A DNA stretch of 64,000 nt, taken from Mycolicibacterium tusciae JS617. GTDB taxonomy: Bacteria > Actinomycetota > Actinomycetes > Mycobacteriales > Mycobacteriaceae. The position numbers and the translations under genes were made by a program. The stretch is from assembly GCF_000243415.2 (NCBI RefSeq), contig NZ_AGJJ02000001.1, positions 1 through 64,000 of the forward strand, read 5' to 3'. The notes under the pieces were generated by a model. It saw only the letters and a program-made list of their open reading frames with translations, did not search any database and had not been told where the DNA came from. This document shows positions 22,442-31,464 of the stretch, piece by piece. Position 1 is the first letter of the stretch, and each line of letters starts with the position of its first letter.

Positions 22442-23235
22442 CACACCTTCTCCTCTCGTGTGCTGCGATACACCTTCGGATTGATCAGTGCCGACCAGGA
22501 AACCGGTTGCAGGCCGACGAACCCGCGTGCCCCATCGCGCCACGGCCGGCGGGCCAACCGGACCGGTGATTCGAACACCCAGTGGTACAACTGCCGGGTC
22601 TTGCGGGTGTTGCCCCACGGGGCGCAGCAGCCACGGGCGCGGTGAACGTCAACGAGCACCGCGGCGCCCAGCCAGCCCTGCTGGGAGGCGTGGAAGTCCA
22701 TACACTGCAAGCCGTGTCGCCCTCCCAGCTCGACCCCGGCGTGATCGAGGCGAGCCCCTGCGTAGATCAGAACCGGGCCTCGGTAGGAGGTGGTGTCGGT
22801 GCGGTTCTCGACGTTCTTGCCGCCGGCCGGCGGGGGGACCATCAGCATCGACGCCCACGGTCGGCGCAGCGTCAACCCCATCGCATGACCCGGCTGACCC
22901 ACCGGGTCCTCGGGGGCCTGTGCGTAATCACAGAGCACGTTGCCGATGCCGCCGGAATCAGCCATCCCGCAGGAGCATCCGGGGCCGTGACCCCCGCAGC
23001 GGTCACGAAGGGTCAGCAATTCCTCGCTGCGACCGGCCAGACGCACCGCAAAGTGCACGGCGGCAGCCCAGCGCTGCCCGGCGGTGCGGCGGTGGTCCTG
23101 CCCCGTCCCGGCCAACAAGTCGCCAGCGTCGAGGGCGCGGGCGATCTGGCGAAACGTCGCAGCGTGGTCCTCAGCCCAGGGGCTGTCATCGCAGGCCAGA
23201 CTGATCGGCCCGCGCGCCATGTTCATGATGGTCAT
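22441..23235 (-). CDS. ASCH/PUA-like domain protein (264 aa)
   Basis: The C-terminal half (about residues 118-250) reads as an ASCH domain: GLTLRRPWASMLM, then GGKNVENRT, YRGPVLIYAGARLD, GWLGAAVLVDVHRA, and YHWVFESPVRLARRPW. ASCH domains are PUA-fold RNA- or nucleotide-binding modules often found in phages and defence islands. The N-terminal half is unrecognised but has cysteines (HGPGCSCGM at about 84-92). It begins at ATG 23235 overlapping the previous stop, and its own stop overlaps the next start by one base. The substrate is unknown; modified-nucleotide recognition is a possibility. Confidence 0.75.
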   Translation of the reverse strand: MTIMNMARGPISLACDDSPWAEDHAATFRQIARALDAGDLLAGTGQDHRRTAGQRWAAAVHFAVRLAGRSEELLTLRDRCGGHGPGCSCGMADSGGIGNVLCDYAQAPEDPVGQPGHAMGLTLRRPWASMLMVPPPAGGKNVENRTDTTSYRGPVLIYAGARLDHAGVELGGRHGLQCMDFHASQQGWLGAAVLVDVHRARGCCAPWGNTRKTRQLYHWVFESPVRLARRPWRDGARGFVGLQPVSWSALINPKVYRSTREEKV

Positions 23236-23903
23236 CGCGGTCCCCCGAGCGGCAGGCGGATCGTGCGCGTCGTAGCCTGATGCGCCGAGATCAGAGCAGC
23301 CAGTTGGGCGACGTGTCCGCTCATCACAGTCAGCAGATGCGCCAGTGTGTCCGCGGTCGTCCCCATGCCCCGCCGCCGGCGAAACGCCGTCGGGCTGGTA
23401 GCGCCGGGCGTGACGGCGTCAAAGCCCTCGGCGTGGACATCGGTGATCTGCCATCCGTAATCGTCGGTCAGGGTCACCGCCGACCAGTACGCCCGCCGCA
23501 CCTCGGCGCAGGGCTGCTCACCCACCACCGACGGCAGATGCCAGGGCTGGATCGCATCGTCGGGGTGCGCTCTGCCAGCGGGCATGTGCAGCCGCAGGCT
23601 CGCATCGACCTGACGAAGGACGGCGGCACGGTCGTCGGGCGGCAGGTTGACCAGCTCGGCCAACAGCCCGCCGACGTGGACCTCCAGGACGGGTTGTCTG
23701 CCACCGCCGTCACGCTCGGCTCGCACTGTGTGCAGTCGGCCCCGCTCATCGCGGACAGACCATCCGTCTGGGCCGAACTGTTCGACCAGCCATCCGTGAT
23801 TGACCAGCCTCGACATCGCCCAGTAAAGGCGATCCGTGAGACGGTTCGATTCTCCCGTCGCAGCGCGGCAGTCGCCGTCGATCAGTTGCGCGGTGTGCGT
23901 CAC
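23232..23903 (-). CDS. Hypothetical protein, first gene of a five-gene coupled operon
   Basis: Not recognised. A 223-aa soluble protein starting at GTG 23903 with GAGAGGGG 6-8 bases upstream. The N-terminus could be a winged-helix (LTDRLYWAMSRLVNHGWLVE), the middle is alpha/beta, and the C-terminus is a helical stretch (TADTLAHLLTVMSGHVAQLA). It overlaps the ASCH gene start by four bases. It heads the set 23903-20518, in which all five genes overlap by 1-4 bases, strong evidence of one polycistronic unit. Confidence 0.65.
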   Translation of the reverse strand: MTHTAQLIDGDCRAATGESNRLTDRLYWAMSRLVNHGWLVEQFGPDGWSVRDERGRLHTVRAERDGGGRQPVLEVHVGGLLAELVNLPPDDRAAVLRQVDASLRLHMPAGRAHPDDAIQPWHLPSVVGEQPCAEVRRAYWSAVTLTDDYGWQITDVHAEGFDAVTPGATSPTAFRRRRGMGTTADTLAHLLTVMSGHVAQLAALISAHQATTRTIRLPLGGPR

Positions 23904-23934
23904 GGTGGTCCCCTCTCTGTCTAGCTGCGGTTTC

Positions 23935-25137
23935 TCAGGACGTTGGTGAGGGCAGATCCGGCATGTCTTCGTCGGTACGCCAGTTCCACACCGGCAGTCC
24001 GGCTATCGCCGCCGTATCACCATCGGCTTGTCCGGCAGGACGGTCGATGAATGCGGCTATCGCGGGAGTGGTGTCGGTGAAAATCAGGGACGCCATCGCT
24101 ACCGTGCCGCCGTTATACGACAGCACTTTTCGGAACGATCGGTCCTCGTCGATGGCGGTATTGAGCAGGGTGCGGTCGGCGTCGCCGGTGAACGGTAGCC
24201 AGTTGCGATCGGTCGTCATCAGTGAAAGGTGTTCGACGTTCGCGTATCCGGCCCGCGAAACCGAGAAGGTGCAGATCGCTAGTAGCCGCACCTCGCCCGC
24301 TTCGGCCATGCGCCACATTTCGAGTTCGGTGGCGAACCGCTTGGTGAGCTTGCGGTACAGGTCCTCCTCAAGGAACCAGGGGTGCCCCGGCTGGTGGCGC
24401 ACCTGCACTTTGAAGCCATGAACGGCTGGCTCGATTGCCTTGATTTCACCCACCCCGATCAACAACTTGGTGGTCTTCCCTGGCTGACGCCGCGCCGGCG
24501 CCCATGCTCTAATCCGACGTTGCTCGATCTCGGTCTTGCGGTCGGCCGAGAACGGCTCGGGCACGAACAGCGACGTGGCCAGTGGGCTCTTGCGGACGAG
24601 TTTGCCGTCCACGGCTGCTCGCAGACGCCGGTAGACGACCGCCCAGGAACGGTGCCCGGCGTAAGCCGCGTGCCAACTAGTCAGTTCCGCCTCGTCCCAC
24701 AGGTAGTGCAGCACAGCACGCAGCGATAGCTTGCTGCCGTCTGCCTGGACCGTGTTTGACAGGGAATCGGAAGGCTCAGGGGCGGCCCGATTCCCGGCCT
24801 TCGACAGTGAAAACCCGAGCCGCAGCGCCGTTGTGCCGTCCGCAGGGTTGTCGACGATTGACCGCTCAGCAACAGCTCCGTAACCCGAAAGCTCACCGGG
24901 AGGCAGCCAGGAGCGACACCGATGGTCATGCCAGCCCGCCGTTCCGGGCATCCGTTTGACGATGAGGTCGTGTCCAGCGGCGGCGATGTACATTTCCACC
25001 CCTGGCGACTGGCACAAGCACAGCGGTCGCAGCCGCGCGGCTTTCGCTCGACTCAGTACCTGTTGGGCCGTCGCAGCGTGCACATCGTCAACTAGGCTGC
25101 CGGCGACGTCAAACGTAGGTGGTATCGGCATGGTCAT
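23935..25137 (-). CDS. DUF1173 family protein
   Basis: A 400-aa member of DUF1173, a family of unknown function found mainly on conjugative elements. The signature is the N-terminal RPLCLCQSPGVEMYIA (about 37-52), then IVKRMPGTAGWHDHRCRSWLPP (given here as two parts, IVKRMPGTAGWHD and HRCRSW, about 59-77), in which the Cys and His residues probably bind metal. The C-terminal half includes a conserved FLEEDLYRKLTKRF and a final mixed alpha/beta region. It lies between the five-gene operon and the VirB6-like gene in the same orientation, which fits a conjugation-linked role. Confidence 0.85.
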   Translation of the reverse strand: MTMPIPPTFDVAGSLVDDVHAATAQQVLSRAKAARLRPLCLCQSPGVEMYIAAAGHDLIVKRMPGTAGWHDHRCRSWLPPGELSGYGAVAERSIVDNPADGTTALRLGFSLSKAGNRAAPEPSDSLSNTVQADGSKLSLRAVLHYLWDEAELTSWHAAYAGHRSWAVVYRRLRAAVDGKLVRKSPLATSLFVPEPFSADRKTEIEQRRIRAWAPARRQPGKTTKLLIGVGEIKAIEPAVHGFKVQVRHQPGHPWFLEEDLYRKLTKRFATELEMWRMAEAGEVRLLAICTFSVSRAGYANVEHLSLMTTDRNWLPFTGDADRTLLNTAIDEDRSFRKVLSYNGGTVAMASLIFTDTTPAIAAFIDRPAGQADGDTAAIAGLPVWNWRTDEDMPDLPSPTS

Positions 25138-25197
25138 CGCCCATCGCCTCCTAGTCGAATGCTTTGCTGGGTAACCACTTTCATGAGATTGCGCCTT

Positions 25198-27321
25198 CTA
25201 ACCTTGTGGTGGCGTCCCGCGGCGCCCGGCAGACGGGGGCGGCTCATCGGAGCTGCCCCGCCCCTTGTCCGAGACTGAGTTGCGTGAGGTGTCACGCCCC
25301 GTTGGGGGCGCGCTGGCACCCGACCGTCCTGAGGTCGATGACGCAGGACCTGTACCTGCTCCCTTACCCGCCGCCGTGGATGCTGGCGGCGGTGATGACC
25401 GGCGTCCTGACGCACTGTCGTCGCCCTTGTTCCGTTGGCTGGCAACCGCTTTGGAGGCCACCACGGCTCCAGCGACAAGCGGGGCAGCTGGCCCGGCGGC
25501 GACCGAAGCCCCGGCGGTGCCCGCGGCCGTAGCGGCACCCCCGCCCGCTGCTGCGCCGGCGCCAGCGCTCGCGGCCGGGGCCGTTGCCGCCGCCCGTGCC
25601 CCGGCCGCACCCGCGCTGCTCGCCGTGCTGGTCGCGGCGGCAGGGGCAGCACTGCTGGTCGGGGTCGCTGTTGGTGCGTGGGCGGTTCGTGCCGGCCCGG
25701 AACCTGGCCCGCGTGATCCGCCGCCACCACCGGACGGTGCTGGCGGGTGCGGGCGTCGACCCGGACCGGCCTGCGGTCCGCGGCTTCCCGCATCGCTGTT
25801 CTGTTGGGAACTGGGCCAACGGGAGTCGTCGCGGCCCATCCGGCGTAGGTCGCGGGAGGTCGCCCGCATCGCGGCGGCCTGCCCGATCGGTCCCATTCCC
25901 ATCTGCATGGTGCGTTTGGCCATCGTCATCGGACCGGGAAGCCCCTGGTCGCCGAAGCCGCGCATCATCGCCCGGAACCCGAACACCGCGGCCGCGGCCA
26001 TCAGCAGCATCACGATCATCTTCATGATCGGGTGCTCGATGTTCATGCCCGGCAACGTGTTTCCGGTGACATGGGACATGATCACGAGCACCACGCCGAA
26101 CCCTGCGGTGGCAAACATCATCTCCACGGCGTGCACGAGAAGCTTGATCGCGGTCCGCTTGGCGTACTGCCGCTGCGGTCCGGGAGCCACCGCGACCGCC
26201 GCGGCCGGGATCAGCACCAAAATGTGCCAGAAGGTCAGGAACCCGATCCGAATGACCTCCAAGCCGATGTAGCACAACAACATCAGCAGCGCGAGCACGA
26301 TGCAGTTCATGAAGAACATCAGCCCGATCGTCTCGCCGCTGAGCTGGCGCGCGTGTGCGACCGCCGCCGGGTTGCTGCACTGCTCCATCGCATCCACCGG
26401 GCCGCTGGCTGCGCCCGCGATCGCGCCCGCCTGCCCTGTGGCCTGGGCCAGACCGCTGCCCCGATTCAGCGCGGCGTTCCAGGCCTCGGCGCATCCGGAG
26501 TAGTTGTCGATCACCTCGCCGAAGTTGGCGATCTGGACTGGATGGCGCACCAACACCGTGGCCATCCATTGCGCCAAAGCCGTGGTCTGGGCGTCAACGT
26601 TGCCGCCGGCCAGCGACCCGTTGTTACCGACGCCCAGCGAAAACTCAAATCCCACCGACCGCGCCACCGCGAGCAGGCCGTGATCGCCCACCAACTCATC
26701 AACCGGGTCGCGCAGGAACACCCAAATCAGCAGCAGCACGAGATATGCGCTGACCATCACTGCAGCGCCGGTGGCGAAACCCCGCCAGTAGCAGAGGATT
26801 CCACCGACGGCCAGGCAAACGACGATGGCCAGCGGGAAGACGTTGTAGGTCTGCACGAAATGTGCCAGGGATACCGCAATCGGTGCGGCGAGGGCGCCCA
26901 GCCAGCCCAGCCACACCGACCCCAACGCGAACTTGATGAACCAGATGCCCAATGCGGCCACCACAACCAGAAAGCCACAGCACAGCCCGAGCAGGGTCGC
27001 CAGTTGGCTGTAGGTCAGTGCGATCTGCACTCGGTCGGCCAGGCCCGGAACCCACGAGGACGGGTCCAACATGCTCATGTCGCTGCCCTGTTCCCTGACC
27101 GCTTCGAGCATCGAGACAGTGCCGATGAAGTACGAGCCGATGGGCTGGCCGGTGGTGTCGGTGATCCCGGTCCAGCCCACGGCGTTGGTGAAGCCCGCCG
27201 CGGTGGCGTGCGGCGCGGTGACCAGCGCGGTCAGTGCTCCACCCCAGAGCAGTTGCACCATCAGCCATGCACGGCGCAGGCCGGGACGGGTGTAGCGCCA
27301 GGCGCAGTAGGCGCTCAGCAT
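25198..27321 (-). CDS. VirB6/TrbL-like polytopic membrane protein
   Basis: A 707-aa inner-membrane protein. A signal-like first helix is followed by several strong membrane segments (LATLLGLCCGFLVVVAALGI; WLGWLGALAAPIAVSLAHFV; VMVSAYLVLLLIWVFL; TIGLMFFMNCIVLALLMLLC; MIVMLLMAAAAVFGF). A large, cysteine-containing extracytoplasmic loop lies at about 195-330. From about residue 510 the C-terminus is Ala/Gly/Pro/Ser-rich low complexity and probably cytoplasmic. This is the plan of VirB6/TrbL channel components. It overlaps the virB4 stop by seven bases, so both are made from one message. I expect it to form the transfer pore with VirB4 and TcpC. Confidence 0.8.
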   Translation of the reverse strand: MLSAYCAWRYTRPGLRRAWLMVQLLWGGALTALVTAPHATAAGFTNAVGWTGITDTTGQPIGSYFIGTVSMLEAVREQGSDMSMLDPSSWVPGLADRVQIALTYSQLATLLGLCCGFLVVVAALGIWFIKFALGSVWLGWLGALAAPIAVSLAHFVQTYNVFPLAIVVCLAVGGILCYWRGFATGAAVMVSAYLVLLLIWVFLRDPVDELVGDHGLLAVARSVGFEFSLGVGNNGSLAGGNVDAQTTALAQWMATVLVRHPVQIANFGEVIDNYSGCAEAWNAALNRGSGLAQATGQAGAIAGAASGPVDAMEQCSNPAAVAHARQLSGETIGLMFFMNCIVLALLMLLCYIGLEVIRIGFLTFWHILVLIPAAAVAVAPGPQRQYAKRTAIKLLVHAVEMMFATAGFGVVLVIMSHVTGNTLPGMNIEHPIMKMIVMLLMAAAAVFGFRAMMRGFGDQGLPGPMTMAKRTMQMGMGPIGQAAAMRATSRDLRRMGRDDSRWPSSQQNSDAGSRGPQAGPGRRPHPPAPSGGGGGSRGPGSGPARTAHAPTATPTSSAAPAAATSTASSAGAAGARAAATAPAASAGAGAAAGGGAATAAGTAGASVAAGPAAPLVAGAVVASKAVASQRNKGDDSASGRRSSPPPASTAAGKGAGTGPASSTSGRSGASAPPTGRDTSRNSVSDKGRGSSDEPPPSAGRRGTPPQG

Positions 27322-30149
27322 GGCTGCCGGTCTCCGGCATTGATTCCTCGGGTGTCGAACGCTTCCACCCGCTCCTGCTGCACCGGGGGCAGCATGTCCA
27401 CCAGGCCGGCCCGTCCGAACTCATCGATCATGTACGCATACCCGTGGCCCTCGACCGTGCGCAGATCGAGCACCTCGGGGTACTCCTCGGGGTCGATGCC
27501 GATGGCCTTGAACTCTGCGCGGGCCTGGTCTCGTTCGATGGGTTTGAACGGGGTGATGATCCGTGTCGGCAGGTCTTTGGTGGGGATGCCCGCGAAGTGC
27601 TCCACATGCTGTGAGATCGCGATCAGCCCGTAGCGTTCTTTGCGGCCCTGAGTAATCAGTCGCACCGCGTCTTCCTGCCCGACCGGGGACGAGAAGTAGG
27701 TCCGGGCCTCCTCCGCGACGAACCAGCCGAACCCCCCTGGCCTACGGGTGTGCCCGGTGTAGGCCTCGCGGGTGATTGCAGCGATCATGCCGTAGATTGC
27801 GAACCCTGCTCTGGCACGCGCGCTTTGGCGGCGGTACTGATGCAGGTCCTCGGTCTGGGCGGTGGTCGGTAGCTCCAGCTCGGAGGTCAGCCACACCACA
27901 GCGTCTTTCTCCGCGATCGGCGGCACAGGAAGGGACTCGTCGAACATCGACCGCAAATAGTCGATGTTGGCCCACATGTCGAGCTTGGCGGTCAGCTCCG
28001 CGTACTCGCGAGCCTGTTCGCCGCGCAGGCTGTTGAGGTAGCGCACCAGCGCGCCCATGCTTTCGGCCACCCGCTGGTCGGGGCGCAGCAGATACCTCAA
28101 CTGGCGGGCGACCTCGGCATCCGGTTCGACGCCCATCATCGGCAGCAGGTGATCCAACGTCCGCTCGACAGCGATCTCCCGACGGAAGATGCGCAGACCG
28201 TCCATCGACACATCGCCGCGGGTCGGGTTGATGTAGATCACCCGATCCCCCAGATGCGCCAGGGCCGGCTCCCACTCCCGATTGGTGCCGGGGTCAACGA
28301 TCGAGCACTGGCTGTTGCGGGCGATCAACTCGGTGACGACCCGCTTGGCGCCCTGTGACTTTCCGCCACCGGGCGGGCCGAAAAACAGCACCCCCGGCGC
28401 ACCGCGGCGCTGCGCAGCGCCTTCGGGGTCTAGCAGGACCGGACTCGGCCGACGGGTCGCCATGTTGCGGGCGAACAGGATTCCGGTCTCGTTGCCCAGC
28501 TCGTTGGACACCAGCGGAGAGAACCGAGCCCACTCGGTGGTGGTGGTGGGCTGGTCGAATTGATTGCGGGGGCTGCGTTCCTCACTGCCGGGCAGACCGG
28601 TCTGCCACAGCCCGATCTGGGCACTGCCACCCCAGCGGCTCAAGGTGCTGTCGAGTTCCTCGGCGAAGTGCGTCTGCATCTGCTGGGTGGCTTGATCGAC
28701 AGCAGCCCGGTTGTTGGCACCCACGGCGACGACGGTCGAGGCGCAGACCTCGCGTTCCAGCTTGCTGGCCCGCAGTTTCGCGTTGTACTCCTCGCCGGCG
28801 GCGTACCGCTCGGCCAGGTCGCTGTTGCTGGCCCGCACCGACCCTCGCTGGAAGGCCTGGTCATCGAGATTGCGCTGGGCACGGTCGATTCGGTTGAGCG
28901 CCCGTTCGGCAGAGCGGGTGCTGATGTGCTGAAACCAGTCGACCTCGACGTCACTGTCAACATCGACGTCGTAGAGCGACAGCAGATACTCCGCACGCGG
29001 ATACACCAGGCCCGCGCGAGGAAGCTGGGCGACAGCGAGCATGCTCTGATAGCTCGCGGGTTGCTGCTGGCGCCGGATGACCACCACCGCGGCCACTGAC
29101 GGCACGATGCGTCGCCACCAAGACCGATGCCCGCGACGGGCAAGTTGGTCGCCGCAATCGAACTCAGCGGGCATCAACGCCGCAAAGTCGTCGCGAGACA
29201 ACCGATCCGGACCGCCCGGTTCGTGCGGGAAAGGTTCCGACACCGCACCCAACGACCAGCGGCGCCGATACCACCAGTGAATCTGGCGGGGCGTGGCAGG
29301 ACGGGCGTTGAACTGTCGCGGGATCTTCGTCAGCAGCTTGTCGACCATCTCGCGGTAGCCGGCCAGGGACTGCGGGTCGTCGGGGTCACGCCCGGCGACC
29401 ACGGTCGCTACCTTGGCCAGCCCACCGGCCCCGCTGCGGCCCTCCATCCCTGCGTCGACCGGGATTCGCAGTCCAAAGATCTGCTCGTAGAACGGTTCGA
29501 TCTGGATGAACTGCTCCCAGTCGCGGACCTCCTGAATCCAGGCAGTATGGTGTCCGTAGCCAGAGAGCATGCGCCGCAACAGTTGTCGCGGATTGATGCG
29601 CACATTGGCGCACCACAGCAGCATGCCCGACGGTAGTTGTCGCACCAGGGGACGATGACCTCGCGCGACGGCGTCCTTGCGGTCGTAGGACATCATGCCG
29701 CCCGGTTGGCCGTCCACCAGGAACTCGGCATACACGCCACCAGCGGTGAAGACCAGGTTGTCGATCACCTCATCCGGTGGAGACAGCCACGCATCGCGGC
29801 GACCGTCGACATCAGCGGTACGCCGGGTGTGCACCAGTCCCTCCAGCATCCACAGGATGCGGTAGAGCGGGCTGGGCCGCGACACTGGCATCTGCCGGGC
29901 CAGGAAGGTCAGCCCGGCGGTCAGGGCCGCGCCGAACAGGAAGATTGTGACCGCGTGCCCTGAATCGAGCCAGTGCCGGGTGGCCCACACTGTGGCTGCG
30001 GCCCCGAGCAGGAACGTCGCCCCATCCCAGATGCGCCACGGCGCGAACCACAGACGGGTGTTGTCGTCGATGTGCGACAAGTAGATGGGAAAGTCGCGGA
30101 CATCGGCATAGACCCGCGCTCGGCGCGGCCGGTCTGGGTCGTCGGACAC
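27315..30149 (-). CDS. virB4: VirB4-like conjugation ATPase
   Basis: A 944-aa ATPase that powers the conjugation channel. The N-terminus has membrane segments at about 42-80 (a VirB3-like fusion is possible), then a soluble domain, Walker A FFGPPGGGKSQG at about 587-598, and a C-terminal RecA-like core with FGWFVAEEARTYF as the Walker B region and LIAISQH as a late motif. GTG 30149 has GAGGAG upstream with good spacing. It lies between a small membrane protein and the VirB6-like gene, the core of the type IV-like module described for mycobacterial conjugative plasmids. Confidence 0.9.
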   Translation of the reverse strand: MSDDPDRPRRARVYADVRDFPIYLSHIDDNTRLWFAPWRIWDGATFLLGAAATVWATRHWLDSGHAVTIFLFGAALTAGLTFLARQMPVSRPSPLYRILWMLEGLVHTRRTADVDGRRDAWLSPPDEVIDNLVFTAGGVYAEFLVDGQPGGMMSYDRKDAVARGHRPLVRQLPSGMLLWCANVRINPRQLLRRMLSGYGHHTAWIQEVRDWEQFIQIEPFYEQIFGLRIPVDAGMEGRSGAGGLAKVATVVAGRDPDDPQSLAGYREMVDKLLTKIPRQFNARPATPRQIHWWYRRRWSLGAVSEPFPHEPGGPDRLSRDDFAALMPAEFDCGDQLARRGHRSWWRRIVPSVAAVVVIRRQQQPASYQSMLAVAQLPRAGLVYPRAEYLLSLYDVDVDSDVEVDWFQHISTRSAERALNRIDRAQRNLDDQAFQRGSVRASNSDLAERYAAGEEYNAKLRASKLEREVCASTVVAVGANNRAAVDQATQQMQTHFAEELDSTLSRWGGSAQIGLWQTGLPGSEERSPRNQFDQPTTTTEWARFSPLVSNELGNETGILFARNMATRRPSPVLLDPEGAAQRRGAPGVLFFGPPGGGKSQGAKRVVTELIARNSQCSIVDPGTNREWEPALAHLGDRVIYINPTRGDVSMDGLRIFRREIAVERTLDHLLPMMGVEPDAEVARQLRYLLRPDQRVAESMGALVRYLNSLRGEQAREYAELTAKLDMWANIDYLRSMFDESLPVPPIAEKDAVVWLTSELELPTTAQTEDLHQYRRQSARARAGFAIYGMIAAITREAYTGHTRRPGGFGWFVAEEARTYFSSPVGQEDAVRLITQGRKERYGLIAISQHVEHFAGIPTKDLPTRIITPFKPIERDQARAEFKAIGIDPEEYPEVLDLRTVEGHGYAYMIDEFGRAGLVDMLPPVQQERVEAFDTRGINAGDRQPC

Positions 30150-30192
30150 CTGGGGACTCCTCGAGGATTCCTGCGTTCAAAGGGCGGTTTCG

Positions 30193-30465
30193 TCAGCCGA
30201 ACTGGCCGGAAGTGATTCCGCCGCCGTGCTTGTCGACGGTGCCTTTCAAGCTCACCGCCAGACCGACACCGCCGAGGATGATGGCCGCGATGGCGATTCC
30301 GCCCAGCACCTTGCCGGCCGCCGCGCCGAAGCCACGGACCAGGGAGAACGCTCCCGCTATGCCCCCGACAGCGATGGCGATGATCGCCAACGGAATCTGT
30401 AGGGACTGCCACAGCGAGGGAATCGCGGTGATGAGGTCACCGGCTGCCAGTGCCGTCTCGGTCAT
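30193..30465 (-). CDS. Small two-helix membrane protein (VirB2/PrgI-like position)
   Basis: A 90-aa protein with two hydrophobic helices (IPLAIIAIAVGGIAGAFSLV and IAIAAIILGGVGLAVSL) separated by a glycine/alanine loop, and a short polar tail. The size and topology match pilin-like VirB2/TrbC or PrgI-type proteins encoded upstream of virB4, but no signature allows a firm choice. GGAAGGA lies 8 bases upstream of ATG 30465. It sits 29 bases after tcpC and 43 bases before virB4, consistent with one operon. Confidence 0.7.
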   Translation of the reverse strand: MTETALAAGDLITAIPSLWQSLQIPLAIIAIAVGGIAGAFSLVRGFGAAAGKVLGGIAIAAIILGGVGLAVSLKGTVDKHGGGITSGQFG

Positions 30466-30494
30466 GATGTGTTCCTTCCAGTTGTGTGGATGTT

Positions 30495-31445
30495 TCAGTT
30501 CGGGGTCTGGGCGCTACGCCAGTCGGTGTCCACCGTTGCCGGAACCAGCGCGTCGTCGGTGGACACCGCCGGAGCGAAGTCGATGGCCGCGACCAGCCAG
30601 CGTCCACCCACCCCGGTCAGCGTCAGCGGATAGCTCAATTCCGTTGGGGCGTACTGTGAGTTGACCGCCGTGACGGTGGCCAGGACGCGCACGGTCTGCC
30701 CGTCGCCCGGTGTCGTCGGGGGCGGTGAGATAGCGGTGATCCCTGACACGGTGATGCTCTGGTAGGCCCCCGCAACACCGAGGAGCTTCGACTCGGCGGT
30801 CACGTACCGCTCCACCAGCCCGTCGCCGGTCAGGTAGGCGGTAAGAAACCCGGAGGCCACCGAGTAGGCCGGGTCGGATTCACTCAATGTGGTCGGATAG
30901 CTCAGCGGAAGGTCCGCGCCGGCGCCGGGCCCACTGATCCGTGCAGGCAGCGACGCTGCCCGCGGGCCGTACCGCGACCACAGCACCGGGACCCGATACA
31001 GCGCCCGCTGCGGGCTGGCCGACTCGTAAGGCCGCTGCGTGACGCCGACCACCACGGAGAACACCTCGGCGTCACCGTCCTTGCCCGCCACGCCCGCGTA
31101 GGTGACCGCCACCACTGTGGGGGTGTTGATGACCACCGCCGGTGTGGAAGGAAGCGCCAGATTGGCGTTATCGACCGTGACGAACTGGCTGAGGCTGGCC
31201 ACGTCGGACTGGCTGGCCGTCAGCCACACCGATACGTAGTCCTGGGCGAATGCGCTGACCACAGCCGACTTGTTCACCACTTCGCGTGACGGGGTGATGA
31301 GATCCGGTGGCGACCCGAACAGGAACTGCCACACCAGGTTCAGGCCCGCCAGTGCTGCCAAGCCCAGCACCAGCGGCTTACCGGCTGCAGTGGCAGCCCG
31401 CTTGCCGCGCTGCACTCGCCGCTGCCACGTCTTGCTCATCTGCAT
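30495..31445 (-). CDS. tcpC: TcpC-like conjugal transfer protein
   Basis: A 316-aa bitopic protein: a basic cytoplasmic tail, one membrane helix at about 26-43 (PLVLGLAALAGLNLVWQFLF), and two tandem NTF2-like beta domains outside (about 60-185 and 200-310). The SAFAQDYVSVWLTA and FLTAYLTGDGLVERYV segments are the starts of the two repeats. This is the TcpC/VirB8-like scaffold of Gram-positive type IV systems, which recruits the ATPase and channel. It sits immediately upstream of the small membrane protein and virB4. Confidence 0.85.
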   Translation of the reverse strand: MQMSKTWQRRVQRGKRAATAAGKPLVLGLAALAGLNLVWQFLFGSPPDLITPSREVVNKSAVVSAFAQDYVSVWLTASQSDVASLSQFVTVDNANLALPSTPAVVINTPTVVAVTYAGVAGKDGDAEVFSVVVGVTQRPYESASPQRALYRVPVLWSRYGPRAASLPARISGPGAGADLPLSYPTTLSESDPAYSVASGFLTAYLTGDGLVERYVTAESKLLGVAGAYQSITVSGITAISPPPTTPGDGQTVRVLATVTAVNSQYAPTELSYPLTLTGVGGRWLVAAIDFAPAVSTDDALVPATVDTDWRSAQTPN

Positions 31446-31464
31446 TCGAGGGTGTCCCTTCGAT

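Noticed and set aside
26032..27633. 533-codon plus-strand frame opposite the VirB6/VirB4 genes
   Set aside because: A GC-rich antisense shadow of two well-recognised genes. Composition is His/Arg/Gln-rich without domains.
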